From Taklimakanibacter deserti (GTDB lineage: Bacteria; Pseudomonadota; Alphaproteobacteria; Rhizobiales; Aestuariivirgaceae), in assembly GCA_003574785.1 (NCBI GenBank), contig QORU01000008.1, positions 324,533-388,532 on the forward strand: a stretch of DNA of 64,000 nt. The letters are read 5' to 3'. Below the pieces are notes generated by a model. The model searched no databases. It saw only the letters and a program-made list of their open reading frames with translations, and had not been told where the DNA came from. Shown one piece after another: positions 16,625 through 25,831 of this stretch. The position numbers and the translations under genes were made by a program. Each line of letters opens with the position of its first letter. Position 1 is the stretch's first letter.

Positions 16625-17737
16625 ATGATTCGATCCTTATCGATCACTTCCCTTGCTTTCACCAGTTCGCTCATCGTCGCGACACTTCTCGCCGGGTCCG
16701 CTTCCGCCGAGAAGGCCGCGGTCCAGCGCGGCCAATGGCCGTCCGTGGACGCGGGTGCGGCCAAACCGAGCGACGGCAAGGGACCCACGGCGAAGCCCGC
16801 TGCCGCCAATCCCACCCGCAAGGCGCCGGAAAAGCTCACCCCCGCGGGCAAGCTCGATGCGCTGACCGGTCTTTCGATGAGCCGCGACGGCAAGAGCCGT
16901 TCGATGAAGGTGCCGGGTCGCCTGCGCGGCATGATCCTGAAGGGCCAGGGCGCCGCCGCCATCCAGGAGGCGCCGAAGCCCGGCAAGCTCGTTGCGATCA
17001 AGGACACGACGCAATATCCCTATACGGCCGTGGGTCTGCTTTCCAATGGCTGCTCCGGCACCTTGATCGGCAAGCGCTTCGTGCTCACCGCCGCCTATTG
17101 CATCTATAATCTCGAGACCAAGCAGTGGGACCAGAATCTCGATTTCTATCCCGGCATCAATGGCAACAGCCGTCCCTTTGACGGCGTGCAGTGGAAGAAT
17201 GCCTGGGTGACCAAGGGCTTTGCCGAAGAGGGCAATTGGGAGCTGGCCTTCGGCCTCGTCGAATTGCAGAGCGATGTCGGCGATCAGAACGGCTGGTTCG
17301 GCTATGGCCACGTTCCGCAATTCCCGAAGGGTCCGGCCATGACCGGCTATCCGGCGGGCGTGCCCGATTTCACCATGTGGGAGACCACGTGCCCGGTGAA
17401 GGCCGCCGACAAGGCATTCATCGCCTATAATTGTCCGCTGAAGAAGCCGCTCGAAGGCATGGCGGGAGCGGCGATCTGGATGGTCGACAAAGGGTCCAGC
17501 GGCCCGATGGTCGTCGCCATCCATGGCGGTCCGCTCAAAGGCGCCGATCTCTGGGGCCAGCGCATCAACGAGGAAACCTTCTACACGCTGCAGGCCTGGA
17601 TGAAGGCTGCCGAAGACGGTGGCGAAGTCGCGGGCGACGACACCCAGGGCGATGAGGACACCCCTGGCGATGAGGTCGATCCCGACGACACCCAGGCCGA
17701 CGAGGAAGAGGAATCCCAGGCGCCCAAGAAGCCGTAA
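16625..17737 (+). CDS. Secreted trypsin-like (V8-type) protease homologue with all catalytic residues replaced
   Basis: A 370-residue exported protein with a Sec signal peptide (cut after ...AGSASA, ~residue 28). The protease fold is recognisable from CSGTLIGKRFVLTAAYC and the late GMAGAAIW segment. In active members these read TAAHC and GxSG(S/G)P. Here Y158 replaces His, N204 stands where Asp is expected (GNWELAFG), and A280 replaces Ser. It should therefore be inactive as a serine protease. The C-terminus is a ~33-residue acidic, Asp/Glu/Thr-rich tail ending in PKKP. A binding or scaffold role in the periplasm is inferred. Confidence 0.75.
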   Translation: MIRSLSITSLAFTSSLIVATLLAGSASAEKAAVQRGQWPSVDAGAAKPSDGKGPTAKPAAANPTRKAPEKLTPAGKLDALTGLSMSRDGKSRSMKVPGRLRGMILKGQGAAAIQEAPKPGKLVAIKDTTQYPYTAVGLLSNGCSGTLIGKRFVLTAAYCIYNLETKQWDQNLDFYPGINGNSRPFDGVQWKNAWVTKGFAEEGNWELAFGLVELQSDVGDQNGWFGYGHVPQFPKGPAMTGYPAGVPDFTMWETTCPVKAADKAFIAYNCPLKKPLEGMAGAAIWMVDKGSSGPMVVAIHGGPLKGADLWGQRINEETFYTLQAWMKAAEDGGEVAGDDTQGDEDTPGDEVDPDDTQADEEEESQAPKKP

Positions 17738-17770
17738 GACTTCTTGACCCATAGGGTCCGGACCCATAGT

Positions 17771-17805
17771 TTGCGCCCGCAACAGTTCATGCTTTGCGGG
17801 CGCAA
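17771..17805 (+). promoter_or_regulatory. Perfect hairpin abutting the glyQ start codon
   Basis: TTGCGCCCGCAA and TTGCGGGCGCAA form a 12-bp perfect stem with an 11-nt loop, ending one base before the glyQ ATG. It can serve as terminator for the upstream gene, or fold in the glyQ leader and block ribosome access. No separate Shine-Dalgarno sequence is visible between it and the ATG. Confidence 0.55.
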
Positions 17806-18714
17806 ATGTCTTTAAACCCACGCAAATCCTTCCAGGACCTCATCCTCACGCTGCATCAGTATTGGGGCAGCAAGGGCTGCGTCATCCTGCAGCCCTATGA
17901 CATGGAAGTGGGGGCGGGCACTTTCCATCCCGCCACGACCTTGCGTTCGGTGGGTCCCAAGCCCTGGGCTGCCGCCTATGTGCAGCCTTCGCGGAGGCCC
18001 AAGGACGGCCGCTATGGCGAGAACCCCAATCGCCTGCAGCACTATTATCAGTACCAGGTGATCATCAAGCCATCGCCGCCCGACCTGCAGGAGCTCTATC
18101 TCGGCTCCCTCTATGCCATCGGCATCGAGCCCCAACTGCATGACATCCGTTTCGTCGAGGATGATTGGGAGAGCCCGACGCTCGGCGCCTGGGGTCTCGG
18201 CTGGGAAGTGTGGTGCGACGGCATGGAGGTCTCGCAATATACCTATTTCCAGCAGGTCGGCGGCCTCGACTGCGCGCCGGTCTCGGGCGAGCTCACTTAT
18301 GGTCTCGAACGCCTGGCGATGTATGTGCAGGGCGTCGACAATGTCTATGATCTCAACTTCAACGGCGCGGACGGGGCGAAGCGCATCACCTATGGCGATG
18401 TGTTCCTGCAGGCCGAGCAGGAGTTCTCACGCTACAATTTCGAATATGCCGACACCGACATCCTGCTCCAGCATTTCAAGGATGCGGAGAAGGAGTGCCT
18501 GGCTCTGCTGAAGGCGGGCGACAAGGGCAACCGCCATGAACTGGCGCTGCCCGCCTATGACCAATGCATCAAGGCGAGTCATGTCTTCAATCTGCTCGAC
18601 GCGCGAGGCGTGATCTCGGTCACCGAGCGCCAAGCCTATATCCTGCGCGTGCGCGAATTGGCCAAGGGCTGCTGCGAGGCCTGGGCCAGGACCGCGGGCG
18701 GAGGTGCTCAATGA
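17806..18714 (+). CDS. glyQ: Glycyl-tRNA synthetase alpha subunit
   Basis: A 302-residue catalytic alpha subunit of the heterotetrameric glycyl-tRNA synthetase, which charges tRNA-Gly in the cytosol. The family hallmark sequences are present: [34 protein letters not shown] and [13 protein letters not shown] near the N-terminus. I chose ATG 17806 (MSLNPRKSF); the in-frame extension to 17794 falls inside a hairpin. glyS, its beta-subunit partner, is 687 nt downstream with two small unrelated genes between them. Confidence 0.95.
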   Translation: MSLNPRKSFQDLILTLHQYWGSKGCVILQPYDMEVGAGTFHPATTLRSVGPKPWAAAYVQPSRRPKDGRYGENPNRLQHYYQYQVIIKPSPPDLQELYLGSLYAIGIEPQLHDIRFVEDDWESPTLGAWGLGWEVWCDGMEVSQYTYFQQVGGLDCAPVSGELTYGLERLAMYVQGVDNVYDLNFNGADGAKRITYGDVFLQAEQEFSRYNFEYADTDILLQHFKDAEKECLALLKAGDKGNRHELALPAYDQCIKASHVFNLLDARGVISVTERQAYILRVRELAKGCCEAWARTAGGGAQ

Positions 18715-18742
18715 TCGCGATGGCAACGAGGGAGGACACGCG

Positions 18743-18982
18743 ATGTCGGTACCCAATATCGTCCAGAAGGCGCCGATCCCGGTCGTGGTCGAAGCGGGCA
18801 AGGATTACTGGTGGTGCGCCTGTGGGCGTTCCAAGAACCAGCCTTTCTGCGACGGCAGCCACAAGGGCAGCGAATTCTCGCCCGTCAAATGGACGGCCGA
18901 GGCTTCAGGCCGCAAGTTCTTCTGCGCCTGCAAGCACACCAACGGCCAGCCCTTCTGCGACGGCACGCATAAGACGTTGTGA
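18743..18982 (+). CDS. CDGSH iron-sulfur domain protein (tandem motifs)
   Basis: A 79-residue protein with two CDGSH-type [2Fe-2S] binding motifs: CACGRSKNQPFCDGSH and CACKHTNGQPFCDGTH. Each uses three Cys and one His as ligands. Small bacterial CDGSH proteins are thought to take part in redox or iron-sulfur handling; no enzymatic role is certain. It starts 28 nt after glyQ, with GGAGG upstream, and is likely co-transcribed with it. Confidence 0.9.
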   Translation: MSVPNIVQKAPIPVVVEAGKDYWWCACGRSKNQPFCDGSHKGSEFSPVKWTAEASGRKFFCACKHTNGQPFCDGTHKTL

Positions 18983-19015
18983 AGCTCGATCGAGCCTGAG
19001 ACGAGGGAGCAGCTG

Positions 19016-19408
19016 ATGGGCTTGCCGACGAGCGAAAGTCATATCGCGGAGGCAGAGCATAGTGGTCGCTTCGCGTTACCATTGCCATGGAAGCGCATGC
19101 TGCTCCGCTCGAATGGATTTTCGATCGAAGCGAGTTGCGAAAATTGGGAGGCATTTCCGGTATTGGATCAGAGCAGCCGCAAGCATATTGCCCGTTCGGC
19201 CAATCATATCTTGCGTGAGACTGACTCCTTCCGGGACTTTCCTGCGTTCCCATCGGAAGCTGTTGCTATTGCTGGTAATGGCAGTGGAGATTGCCTCGTA
19301 CTCCTTGCTGGCAAAAGTGATGTTTATTTTTGGAACCACGAGACCGGCAAGCTTGATATTGCCGACGTGAATTATCCGAAGAGCGATTTTGAGGAAGTTG
19401 ATGCCTGA
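19016..19408 (+). CDS. SMI1/KNR4 (SUKH)-like protein
   Basis: A 130-residue protein with a SUKH-type pattern: [17 protein letters not shown], then [20 protein letters not shown] and [13 protein letters not shown] proteins are often immunity proteins against polymorphic or contact-dependent toxins. The gene is noticeably lower in GC than its neighbours, which suggests transfer. It sits inside the glyQ-glyS interval and overlaps the glyS start by 8 nt. No toxin gene is adjacent. Confidence 0.7.
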   Translation: MGLPTSESHIAEAEHSGRFALPLPWKRMLLRSNGFSIEASCENWEAFPVLDQSSRKHIARSANHILRETDSFRDFPAFPSEAVAIAGNGSGDCLVLLAGKSDVYFWNHETGKLDIADVNYPKSDFEEVDA

Positions 19409-21566
19409 GCTTCTACTCGAGCTTTTTTCCGAGGAAATCCCGGCGCGCATGCAAGCCAAGGCGGCCGAGGATCTGAAATCGCTCGTCACCAATGCGCTGG
19501 TCGATCTGGGCCTCGTCTATGAGGGCGCGCAGGCGCATGCGACGCCGCGCCGGCTGGTGCTCTCGGTCGAAGGCCTGGCCGCGCGCACGAAGGATGTGAC
19601 GGAGGAGCGTAAAGGCCCCCGCATCGACGCGCCGGAGCAGGCAATCCAAGGTTTTCTCAAATCGACCGGCCTCGAGCTTTCCGACCTCACCCAACAGGAC
19701 GACAAGAAGGGCAAGTTCTATATCGCCCGGATCAGCAAGCCGGGGCGGGCCACGCCCGATGTGGTCGCCGAGATCGTGCCCGATGTGATCCGCAAATTCC
19801 CCTGGCCCAAATCCATGCGCTGGGGCTCGGGCGACCTGCGCTGGGTCAGGCCCTTGCAGTCGATCCTGTGCTGCTTCGACGGCGAGGTCGTGCCTTTCGA
19901 GATCGGAGGCCTCGCGAGCAGCGCCGTCACAAGGGGCCATCGTTTCCTCGCGCCTCAAGAGATCACCGCGCGCCGCTTCGAAGACTATGCGCAGAAGCTT
20001 TTTGACGCGAAAGTGGTGGTCGATGCCGCCCGCCGCACCGAGCTCATCCGCGTGGAAGCGAAGAATTTGAGCTTCGCGCAAGGCCTCGAAGTGATCGAGG
20101 ACGAGGCGCTGCTCAAGGAGACCGCGGGGCTTGTCGAATGGCCGGTGGTGCTGATGGGCTCGTTCGACGAGAGCTTCCTCGAAGTGCCGCCGGAAGTGAT
20201 CGTCACCTCGATCAAGCAACATCAGAAATGCTTCGCGCTGAAAGACGGCAAGACGGCCAAGCTCGCCAACCGCTATCTGCTCGTCTCCAACATGATCGCC
20301 AGCGATGGCGGCCTTAAGATCACAGAGGGCAACAACAAGGTCATCGCGGCGCGCCTCTCGGATGCGAAATTCTTCTGGGAGCACGACAAGAAGACGCCGC
20401 TCGAGAAGCTCTTGCCCAAGCTCGACCAGATCACCTTCCATGCCAAGCTTGGCACGCAAGGCGAAAGGGTGAAGCGCATCGAGACGCTAGCCGGCGAGAT
20501 CGCCAAAACAATCGGTGCGGATCAGAACAAGGCCATGCTCGCGGCTCGTCTCGCCAAGGCTGATCTCGTCACTGGCATGGTCGGCGAATTTCCCGAATTG
20601 CAGGGCCTGATGGGCAGCTACTATGCGCAGGCGCAACACGTGGATGAGGAGGTTGCCGATGCGATCCGAGACCACTACAAGCCACAAGGTCCGTCGGATT
20701 CACTTCCTGCTTCAAGAATAGGCGTTGCGGCGGCGCTCGCTGACAAGCTCGATACGCTCGCTGGCTTTTGGGTGATTGACGAGAAACCGACAGGCTCAAA
20801 GGATCCATATGCGCTCAGACGAGCTGCCCTAGGATGTGTGCGGATCATTCTTGAGCAGCAACTACGCCTTAGGTTTCTGCCGATTGCATCGTCAGCGATG
20901 GATAGGATTCATCCTCGAAGGAAACCGGAAGACATTGTTAAGTCGACTGATCCCTCCATCGCCATACTCACAGGCGGTGAAGTCAAGGTGAAGGTATCTC
21001 GCCGGGACCCTGCTACTGGGCAGGACATAGATACGCGTGCAGATGACCTCCTCTCCTTCTTCGCCGATCGTCTGAAGGTCTATTTGCGCGACCAAGGTGC
21101 CCGCTATGATCTGATCGACGCGGTCTTCGCTTTGGGTGGTCAGGATGATCTGCTGATGATCGTCAAGCGTGTCGAGGCGTTGTCGAAGTTCCTCGACACC
21201 GAGGATGGCGACCATCTCCTGACCGGCGTCAAGCGCGCCACCAACATCCTCAAGATCGAGGAGAAGAAGGACGGCCGTTCCTATGACGGCAATGTCAACA
21301 CCAACATCCTCATCCAGGGCGAGGAGCGCGAGCTCAACACGGCGGTCAATGCCGCGGCGGCCCGGGCGCGCCAATCGGTGAACGCCGAAGATTTCGAAGG
21401 CGCGATGCGCGCCATTGCCAAGCTCAGGGCTCCGGTCGACGCTTTCTTCGACAAGGTGACCGTCAATGCCGATGATCCCTCCTTCCGCGAGAACCGGCTC
21501 AAGCTCCTGAACCGCATTCGCGCCGCGACCCGCGAGGTCGCCGACTTCTCCAAGATCGAGGGGTAG
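19401..21566 (+). CDS. glyS: Glycyl-tRNA synthetase beta subunit
   Basis: A 721-residue beta subunit that binds tRNA-Gly and completes the glycyl-tRNA synthetase heterotetramer. The start [18 protein letters not shown] is the standard family N-terminus; a slightly longer frame from 19389 lies in the SUKH gene. Conserved stretches include [23 protein letters not shown] and [13 protein letters not shown] linker around residues 495-545 and its DNA (about 20660-21050) use less GC-biased codons than the flanks. The C-terminus contains the anticodon-binding region. Confidence 0.95.
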   Translation: MPELLLELFSEEIPARMQAKAAEDLKSLVTNALVDLGLVYEGAQAHATPRRLVLSVEGLAARTKDVTEERKGPRIDAPEQAIQGFLKSTGLELSDLTQQDDKKGKFYIARISKPGRATPDVVAEIVPDVIRKFPWPKSMRWGSGDLRWVRPLQSILCCFDGEVVPFEIGGLASSAVTRGHRFLAPQEITARRFEDYAQKLFDAKVVVDAARRTELIRVEAKNLSFAQGLEVIEDEALLKETAGLVEWPVVLMGSFDESFLEVPPEVIVTSIKQHQKCFALKDGKTAKLANRYLLVSNMIASDGGLKITEGNNKVIAARLSDAKFFWEHDKKTPLEKLLPKLDQITFHAKLGTQGERVKRIETLAGEIAKTIGADQNKAMLAARLAKADLVTGMVGEFPELQGLMGSYYAQAQHVDEEVADAIRDHYKPQGPSDSLPASRIGVAAALADKLDTLAGFWVIDEKPTGSKDPYALRRAALGCVRIILEQQLRLRFLPIASSAMDRIHPRRKPEDIVKSTDPSIAILTGGEVKVKVSRRDPATGQDIDTRADDLLSFFADRLKVYLRDQGARYDLIDAVFALGGQDDLLMIVKRVEALSKFLDTEDGDHLLTGVKRATNILKIEEKKDGRSYDGNVNTNILIQGEERELNTAVNAAAARARQSVNAEDFEGAMRAIAKLRAPVDAFFDKVTVNADDPSFRENRLKLLNRIRAATREVADFSKIEG

Positions 21567-21582
21567 ATGGCGAGGCGGCGCG

Positions 21583-21657
21583 CTAGTGTCCTGATCCTGA
21601 CATTCGCTCCAGTTCACGGCCGGCATGTTGCGAATGTCAGGATCAAAGGGATACTAG
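21583..21657. repeat. Palindromic repeat with CTAGT ends, copy 1
   Basis: Inner arms TGATCCTGACATTCGC and GCGAATGTCAGGATCA are perfect inverted repeats; the outer ends are CTAGTGTCC and GGGATACTAG. It begins 16 nt after the glyS stop and could serve as its terminator. A relative follows at 21671. Confidence 0.8.
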
Positions 21658-21670
21658 CAAATCTAGGATT

Positions 21671-21748
21671 CTAGTGTGGTCTTGGATTTGACATTCGCCA
21701 TGAACGCAAACCGAAACACTGGGGCGAATGTCAAATCCACCACACTAG
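21671..21748. repeat. Palindromic repeat with CTAGTGTGG ends, copy 2
   Basis: CTAGTGTGG and CCACACTAG are perfect terminal inverted repeats; inner arms GGATTTGACATTCGCC and GGCGAATGTCAAATCC are also perfect. It shares the TGACATTCGC core with the copy 13 nt upstream, yet the arms differ. The start codon proposed for the sulfotransferase at 21700 lies in the loop of this palindrome. Confidence 0.8.
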
Positions 21749-22857
21749 GCTGCCTCGAAAAGTTCTGCGCCGCAGCGCGCCGCTCGACCGGATTGGCGGA
21801 TTTCGGCGATCCCTATTATCGCACCGGTTTACGCATTCTCCTGCGCAGCTTGCGGCGCGAGGCCCAACTCACCTTCATCGGCCGCATGTTGCTCGGGCGG
21901 AGCATCGCCACCGCCGTTGAGCAGCGCCTCATGATCCAGCATCTGCGACGGACGGAGCCCCAGATATTCAAAGGCAGGCTTATGCCGCCTGTCATCATCA
22001 CCGGCATGCCGAGGAGCGGCACGACCTTCCTCCATCGCCTGCTCGCCGCCGATCCGGCGATGCGTGCGCCCGTTCTGAACGAGCTTCTCGAACCGGTGCC
22101 CAGGGGCTCGGACTGGCGGCGGCGATGGCTTGACCTGCGTCTCAAATGCGAGCTGGCGGTGATGCGGCTTTTCAATCGTGGGCTCGATGCCAGGCACTTC
22201 ACCCGCGGCGAGGAGCCGGAAGAATGCATGTTCGCTCTGGCGATCTCGTTCCGCACCGTGCTGCCTTGGACATTGGCGCCGGTGCATTCCTATCTCGCCT
22301 GGCTCAGCACCGCCGACCGCCGTCAGAAATACCGCGAATATCGCGACATTCTTTGCCTCCTGCAGCGCCGCGACCAGGAAAGGCGCCTGCTCCTCAAGGC
22401 GCCGGACCATCTGGGCGGCGTCGCCGAGCTTCTCGCCGCTGTCCCTGAGGCCCTCATCGTCGTCTGCCGGCGCGATCCCGTGGTGGCTCTCACCAGCCTC
22501 AACAGCCTCCTTGACGGGGTGCACAAGGTGACCTCGCGCGCGAGCGACCGTGCGGCGCTCGGCCAGTCGAACCTGGCGTTCTATGCGGCAGAAACCGGAC
22601 GTTACCTATCGGCATATGCGACATGGCGCGGTCACATTCTGGAGGTGGACTATGAGACCCTGACGCGCCAGCCCCTCGAAGTGGCTCGGCGCGTCTGTGA
22701 GCGCCTGGGGCTTGCGATCGAAAGCGGGCTCGCAAGGCGCTTCCAGGAGTTCATTGCCAACAACCCCAAGGACAAGCATGGCCGCCACCTTTATTCGCCC
22801 TCGGATTACGCTCAGACAGCGGAAGGGCTCCGCCGGAACCTCGCCCATTACGGCTGA
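21700..22857 (+). CDS. Sulfotransferase family protein
   Basis: A 385-residue protein with the PAPS-binding P-loop PRSGTTFLHRLLAADP near residues 108-123, and family landmarks CRRDPVVALTSLNSLL and EVDYETLTRQP. It would transfer sulfate from PAPS to an unknown acceptor. The start is uncertain: the conserved part begins at LEKFCAAARRSTGLADFGDP, and the only nearby ATG (21700) is inside a palindromic repeat, which thus supplies the first ~16 codons. A GTG-led extension to 21676 is also possible. Confidence 0.75.
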   Translation: MNANRNTGANVKSTTLGCLEKFCAAARRSTGLADFGDPYYRTGLRILLRSLRREAQLTFIGRMLLGRSIATAVEQRLMIQHLRRTEPQIFKGRLMPPVIITGMPRSGTTFLHRLLAADPAMRAPVLNELLEPVPRGSDWRRRWLDLRLKCELAVMRLFNRGLDARHFTRGEEPEECMFALAISFRTVLPWTLAPVHSYLAWLSTADRRQKYREYRDILCLLQRRDQERRLLLKAPDHLGGVAELLAAVPEALIVVCRRDPVVALTSLNSLLDGVHKVTSRASDRAALGQSNLAFYAAETGRYLSAYATWRGHILEVDYETLTRQPLEVARRVCERLGLAIESGLARRFQEFIANNPKDKHGRHLYSPSDYAQTAEGLRRNLAHYG

Positions 22858-22977
22858 GTTGTGATGCTGCGGCATTCCCGCCGCAAATGCACAGTTGATT
22901 TCGCAACTGCAATATGGCTAGTGCGGCTCATGAGCGGCGCTCGCTACTGAACCAACCGATCCTGTCCAGGAGGAGCT

Positions 22978-25665
22978 TTGAGGGTGAATCAGCAAGCGAA
23001 TGGGAAACTCGTTTACCGCTTTGGCGAAGGCAAGGCCGATGGCGATGCGGGAATGCGAAACCTGCTCGGCGGCAAGGGCGCCAATCTTGCCGAAATGGCC
23101 AATCTCGGTCTGCCGGTCCCGCCCGGCTTCACCATCACCACCGAAGTCTGCACCGGCTACTACAAGAACGGCAGCACCTATCCCGCAGCGCTCACCGGTG
23201 ATGTCGACGCCGCCATGGCCGAAGTGGGCCGCATCGTCGGCGCGGCCTTCGGCGACGCCAAAAATCCGCTTCTCGTTTCCGTGCGCTCCGGCGCCCGTGC
23301 GTCCATGCCCGGCATGATGGACACCGTTCTCAATCTCGGCCTCAATGACGCGACCGTCGAGGGCTTGGCCTCGCGCGCCAAGGACCGCCGCTTCGCCTAT
23401 GACAGCTATCGCCGCTTCATCCATATGTACTCGGATGTCGTGCTGGGCGTCGAGCATCATCAGTTCGAGGACATTCTCGGCGAATACAAGGATGGGAAGG
23501 CGTTCGGCCTCGATACCGATCTCACCGCCGAGGACTGGACGAAGGTCATCGCCCAATACAAGACCTGCGTCGAGAAGGCGACGGGGAAACCCTTTCCGCA
23601 GGACGTGAAAGAGCAGCTCTGGGGCGCCATCGGCGCCGTCTTCCAGTCGTGGATGTCGGCGCGCGCCAAGACCTATCGCAAGCTTCACAATATCCCCGAG
23701 GAGTGGGGCACTGCCGTCAATGTGCAGGCCATGGTGTTCGGCAATCTCGGCGACACGTCGGCGACCGGCGTCGCCTTCACGCGCAACCCCTCGACGGGTG
23801 TGCATGAGCTCTATGGCGAGTTCCTGGTCAATGCCCAGGGCGAGGATGTCGTGGCCGGCATCCGCACGCCGCAGAACATCACCGAGGCCGCGCGCGTCGA
23901 GGCGGGCTCCAAGGCGCCCTCGCTCGAGAGGCTGATGCCCGAAACCTTCGTCCAGCTGGCCGATACTTTCGCGCGTCTCGAAAAGCACTATCGCGACATG
24001 CAGGACCTGGAATTCACCATCCAGGACGGCAGGCTGTGGATGCTGCAGACGCGTTCCGGCAAGCGCACCGCCAAGGCGGCGCTCAAGATCGCCGTCGATC
24101 TCGCCAATGAGGGCCTGATCAGCGAGGAGGAGGCGGTGAAGCGCATCGACCCGGCATCCCTCGATCAGCTCCTGCATCCCACACTCGACCCTTCGGCCAA
24201 GCGCGAGATCATCGGCCAGGGCCTGCCGGCATCGCCCGGTGCCGCCTCGGGCGAGATCGTCTTCGATTCAGACGAGGCCGAAAGGCTGAAGGGCGAGGGG
24301 CGCACCGTCATCCTGGTCAGGGTCGAGACGAGCCCGGAAGACATCCACGGCATGCATGCGGCGGAAGGCATCCTCACCACGCGGGGCGGCATGACGTCCC
24401 ATGCCGCGGTCGTGGCGCGCGGCATGGGCAAGCCTTGCGTGTCGGGCGCCGGCAGTATCCGCGTCGACTACGCCCGAGCGACACTGACCGCGATGGGGGT
24501 CACCCTCAAGAAGGGCGACGTCGTCACCATTGACGGTTCGAGCGGGCAGGTGATGAAGGGCGCCGTCCCCACCATCAAGCCCGAGCTCTCCGGCGACTTC
24601 GCCATCATCATGCAATGGGCCGACAAGGCGCGCCGCATGAAGGTGCGCACCAATGCCGAGACGCCGCTCGATGCGAGAGCCGCGCGCGAATTCGGCGCCG
24701 AGGGCATCGGCCTCTGCCGTACCGAGCACATGTTCTTCGAGGCCGACCGCATCGTCGCGATGCGCGAGATGATCCTGGCTTCGAGCGAGAAGGGCAGGCG
24801 CTCAGCACTCGCCAAGATCCTGCCGATGCAGCGCGAGGATTTCATCGAATTGTTCGAGATCATGGCCGGGCTGCCGGTGACGATCCGGCTCCTCGATCCG
24901 CCCTTGCATGAATTCCTGCCGCAGAATGAGGCCGAGATCGCCGAGGTCGCAACCGCCATCGGCGTCAGCGCCGATTCGCTGCGCAGCCGGGTGGCGGAGC
25001 TGCATGAGTTCAACCCGATGCTGGGCCATCGTGGCGTCAGGCTCGCGGTTTCTTACCCCGAGATTGCCGAGATGCAGGCGCGCGCCATTTTCGAGGCCGC
25101 GGCCGAGGTAGCGCGGCGGACCGGCACACCGCCGATCCCGGAGGTCATGGTGCCGCTCGTCGCCACCAAGTCTGAGCTCGACATCGTCGGCGATCGTATC
25201 GTCGCCGTGGCGCAAGAGGTCCAGAAGGAGACGGGCGCCAAGCTCGATTATCTCGTCGGCACCATGATCGAACTGCCGCGCGCCGCCTTGCGGGCCGGCG
25301 ACATCGCCGAGACGGCCGAGTTCTTCTCCTTCGGCACCAACGACCTGACCCAGACCACTTTCGGCATCAGCCGCGATGATTCGGCCCGATTTCTTGGTGA
25401 ATACACGGCCAAGGGCGTCATCAAGACGGATCCATTCGTGTCGCTCGACACGGAAGGTGTCGGCGAACTGGTGCAGATCGCGGCAGAGCGGGGACGCAAG
25501 ACGAGGCCCGAAATCAAGCTCGGCATTTGCGGCGAGCATGGCGGCGATCCGGCATCCATCAGATTCTGCGAGAAAGTGGGCCTCGATTACGTTTCCTGCT
25601 CACCCTTCAGGGTGCCCATCGCGCGGCTTGCCGCGGCTCAAGCCGCCCTCGCAAATCGTGGCTGA
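22978..25665 (+). CDS. ppdK: Pyruvate phosphate dikinase
   Basis: An ~895-residue enzyme interconverting pyruvate + ATP + Pi and phosphoenolpyruvate + AMP + PPi in central carbon metabolism. The N-terminal nucleotide domain (GGKGANLAEMANLGLPVPPGF split over ~30-50), the phosphohistidine site (TRGGMTSHAAVVARGMGKPC, His-bearing) and the C-terminal PEP/pyruvate barrel (FSFGTNDLTQTTFG; GICGEHGGDP) are all present. A strong AGGAGG lies at 22968-22973. TTG 22978 (spacing 4) and GTG 22984 (spacing 10) are both possible starts. Confidence 0.94.
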   Translation: MRVNQQANGKLVYRFGEGKADGDAGMRNLLGGKGANLAEMANLGLPVPPGFTITTEVCTGYYKNGSTYPAALTGDVDAAMAEVGRIVGAAFGDAKNPLLVSVRSGARASMPGMMDTVLNLGLNDATVEGLASRAKDRRFAYDSYRRFIHMYSDVVLGVEHHQFEDILGEYKDGKAFGLDTDLTAEDWTKVIAQYKTCVEKATGKPFPQDVKEQLWGAIGAVFQSWMSARAKTYRKLHNIPEEWGTAVNVQAMVFGNLGDTSATGVAFTRNPSTGVHELYGEFLVNAQGEDVVAGIRTPQNITEAARVEAGSKAPSLERLMPETFVQLADTFARLEKHYRDMQDLEFTIQDGRLWMLQTRSGKRTAKAALKIAVDLANEGLISEEEAVKRIDPASLDQLLHPTLDPSAKREIIGQGLPASPGAASGEIVFDSDEAERLKGEGRTVILVRVETSPEDIHGMHAAEGILTTRGGMTSHAAVVARGMGKPCVSGAGSIRVDYARATLTAMGVTLKKGDVVTIDGSSGQVMKGAVPTIKPELSGDFAIIMQWADKARRMKVRTNAETPLDARAAREFGAEGIGLCRTEHMFFEADRIVAMREMILASSEKGRRSALAKILPMQREDFIELFEIMAGLPVTIRLLDPPLHEFLPQNEAEIAEVATAIGVSADSLRSRVAELHEFNPMLGHRGVRLAVSYPEIAEMQARAIFEAAAEVARRTGTPPIPEVMVPLVATKSELDIVGDRIVAVAQEVQKETGAKLDYLVGTMIELPRAALRAGDIAETAEFFSFGTNDLTQTTFGISRDDSARFLGEYTAKGVIKTDPFVSLDTEGVGELVQIAAERGRKTRPEIKLGICGEHGGDPASIRFCEKVGLDYVSCSPFRVPIARLAAAQAALANRG

Positions 25666-25831
25666 ATTAAGGCAAGGCAGTCCTCTAAGGCCTTGTTAAC
25701 CCTAGAGCATTTAGCGGCTGATTATGGGCGGCTTTGTGTTGCCGCCATGGTTAACCTATGCTAAACGCTCGGAGATCATACTACCGCCTGTTCGGGAAGC
25801 TTTAAGGGTTTAGACGGTAGCGCGAGGGGAA

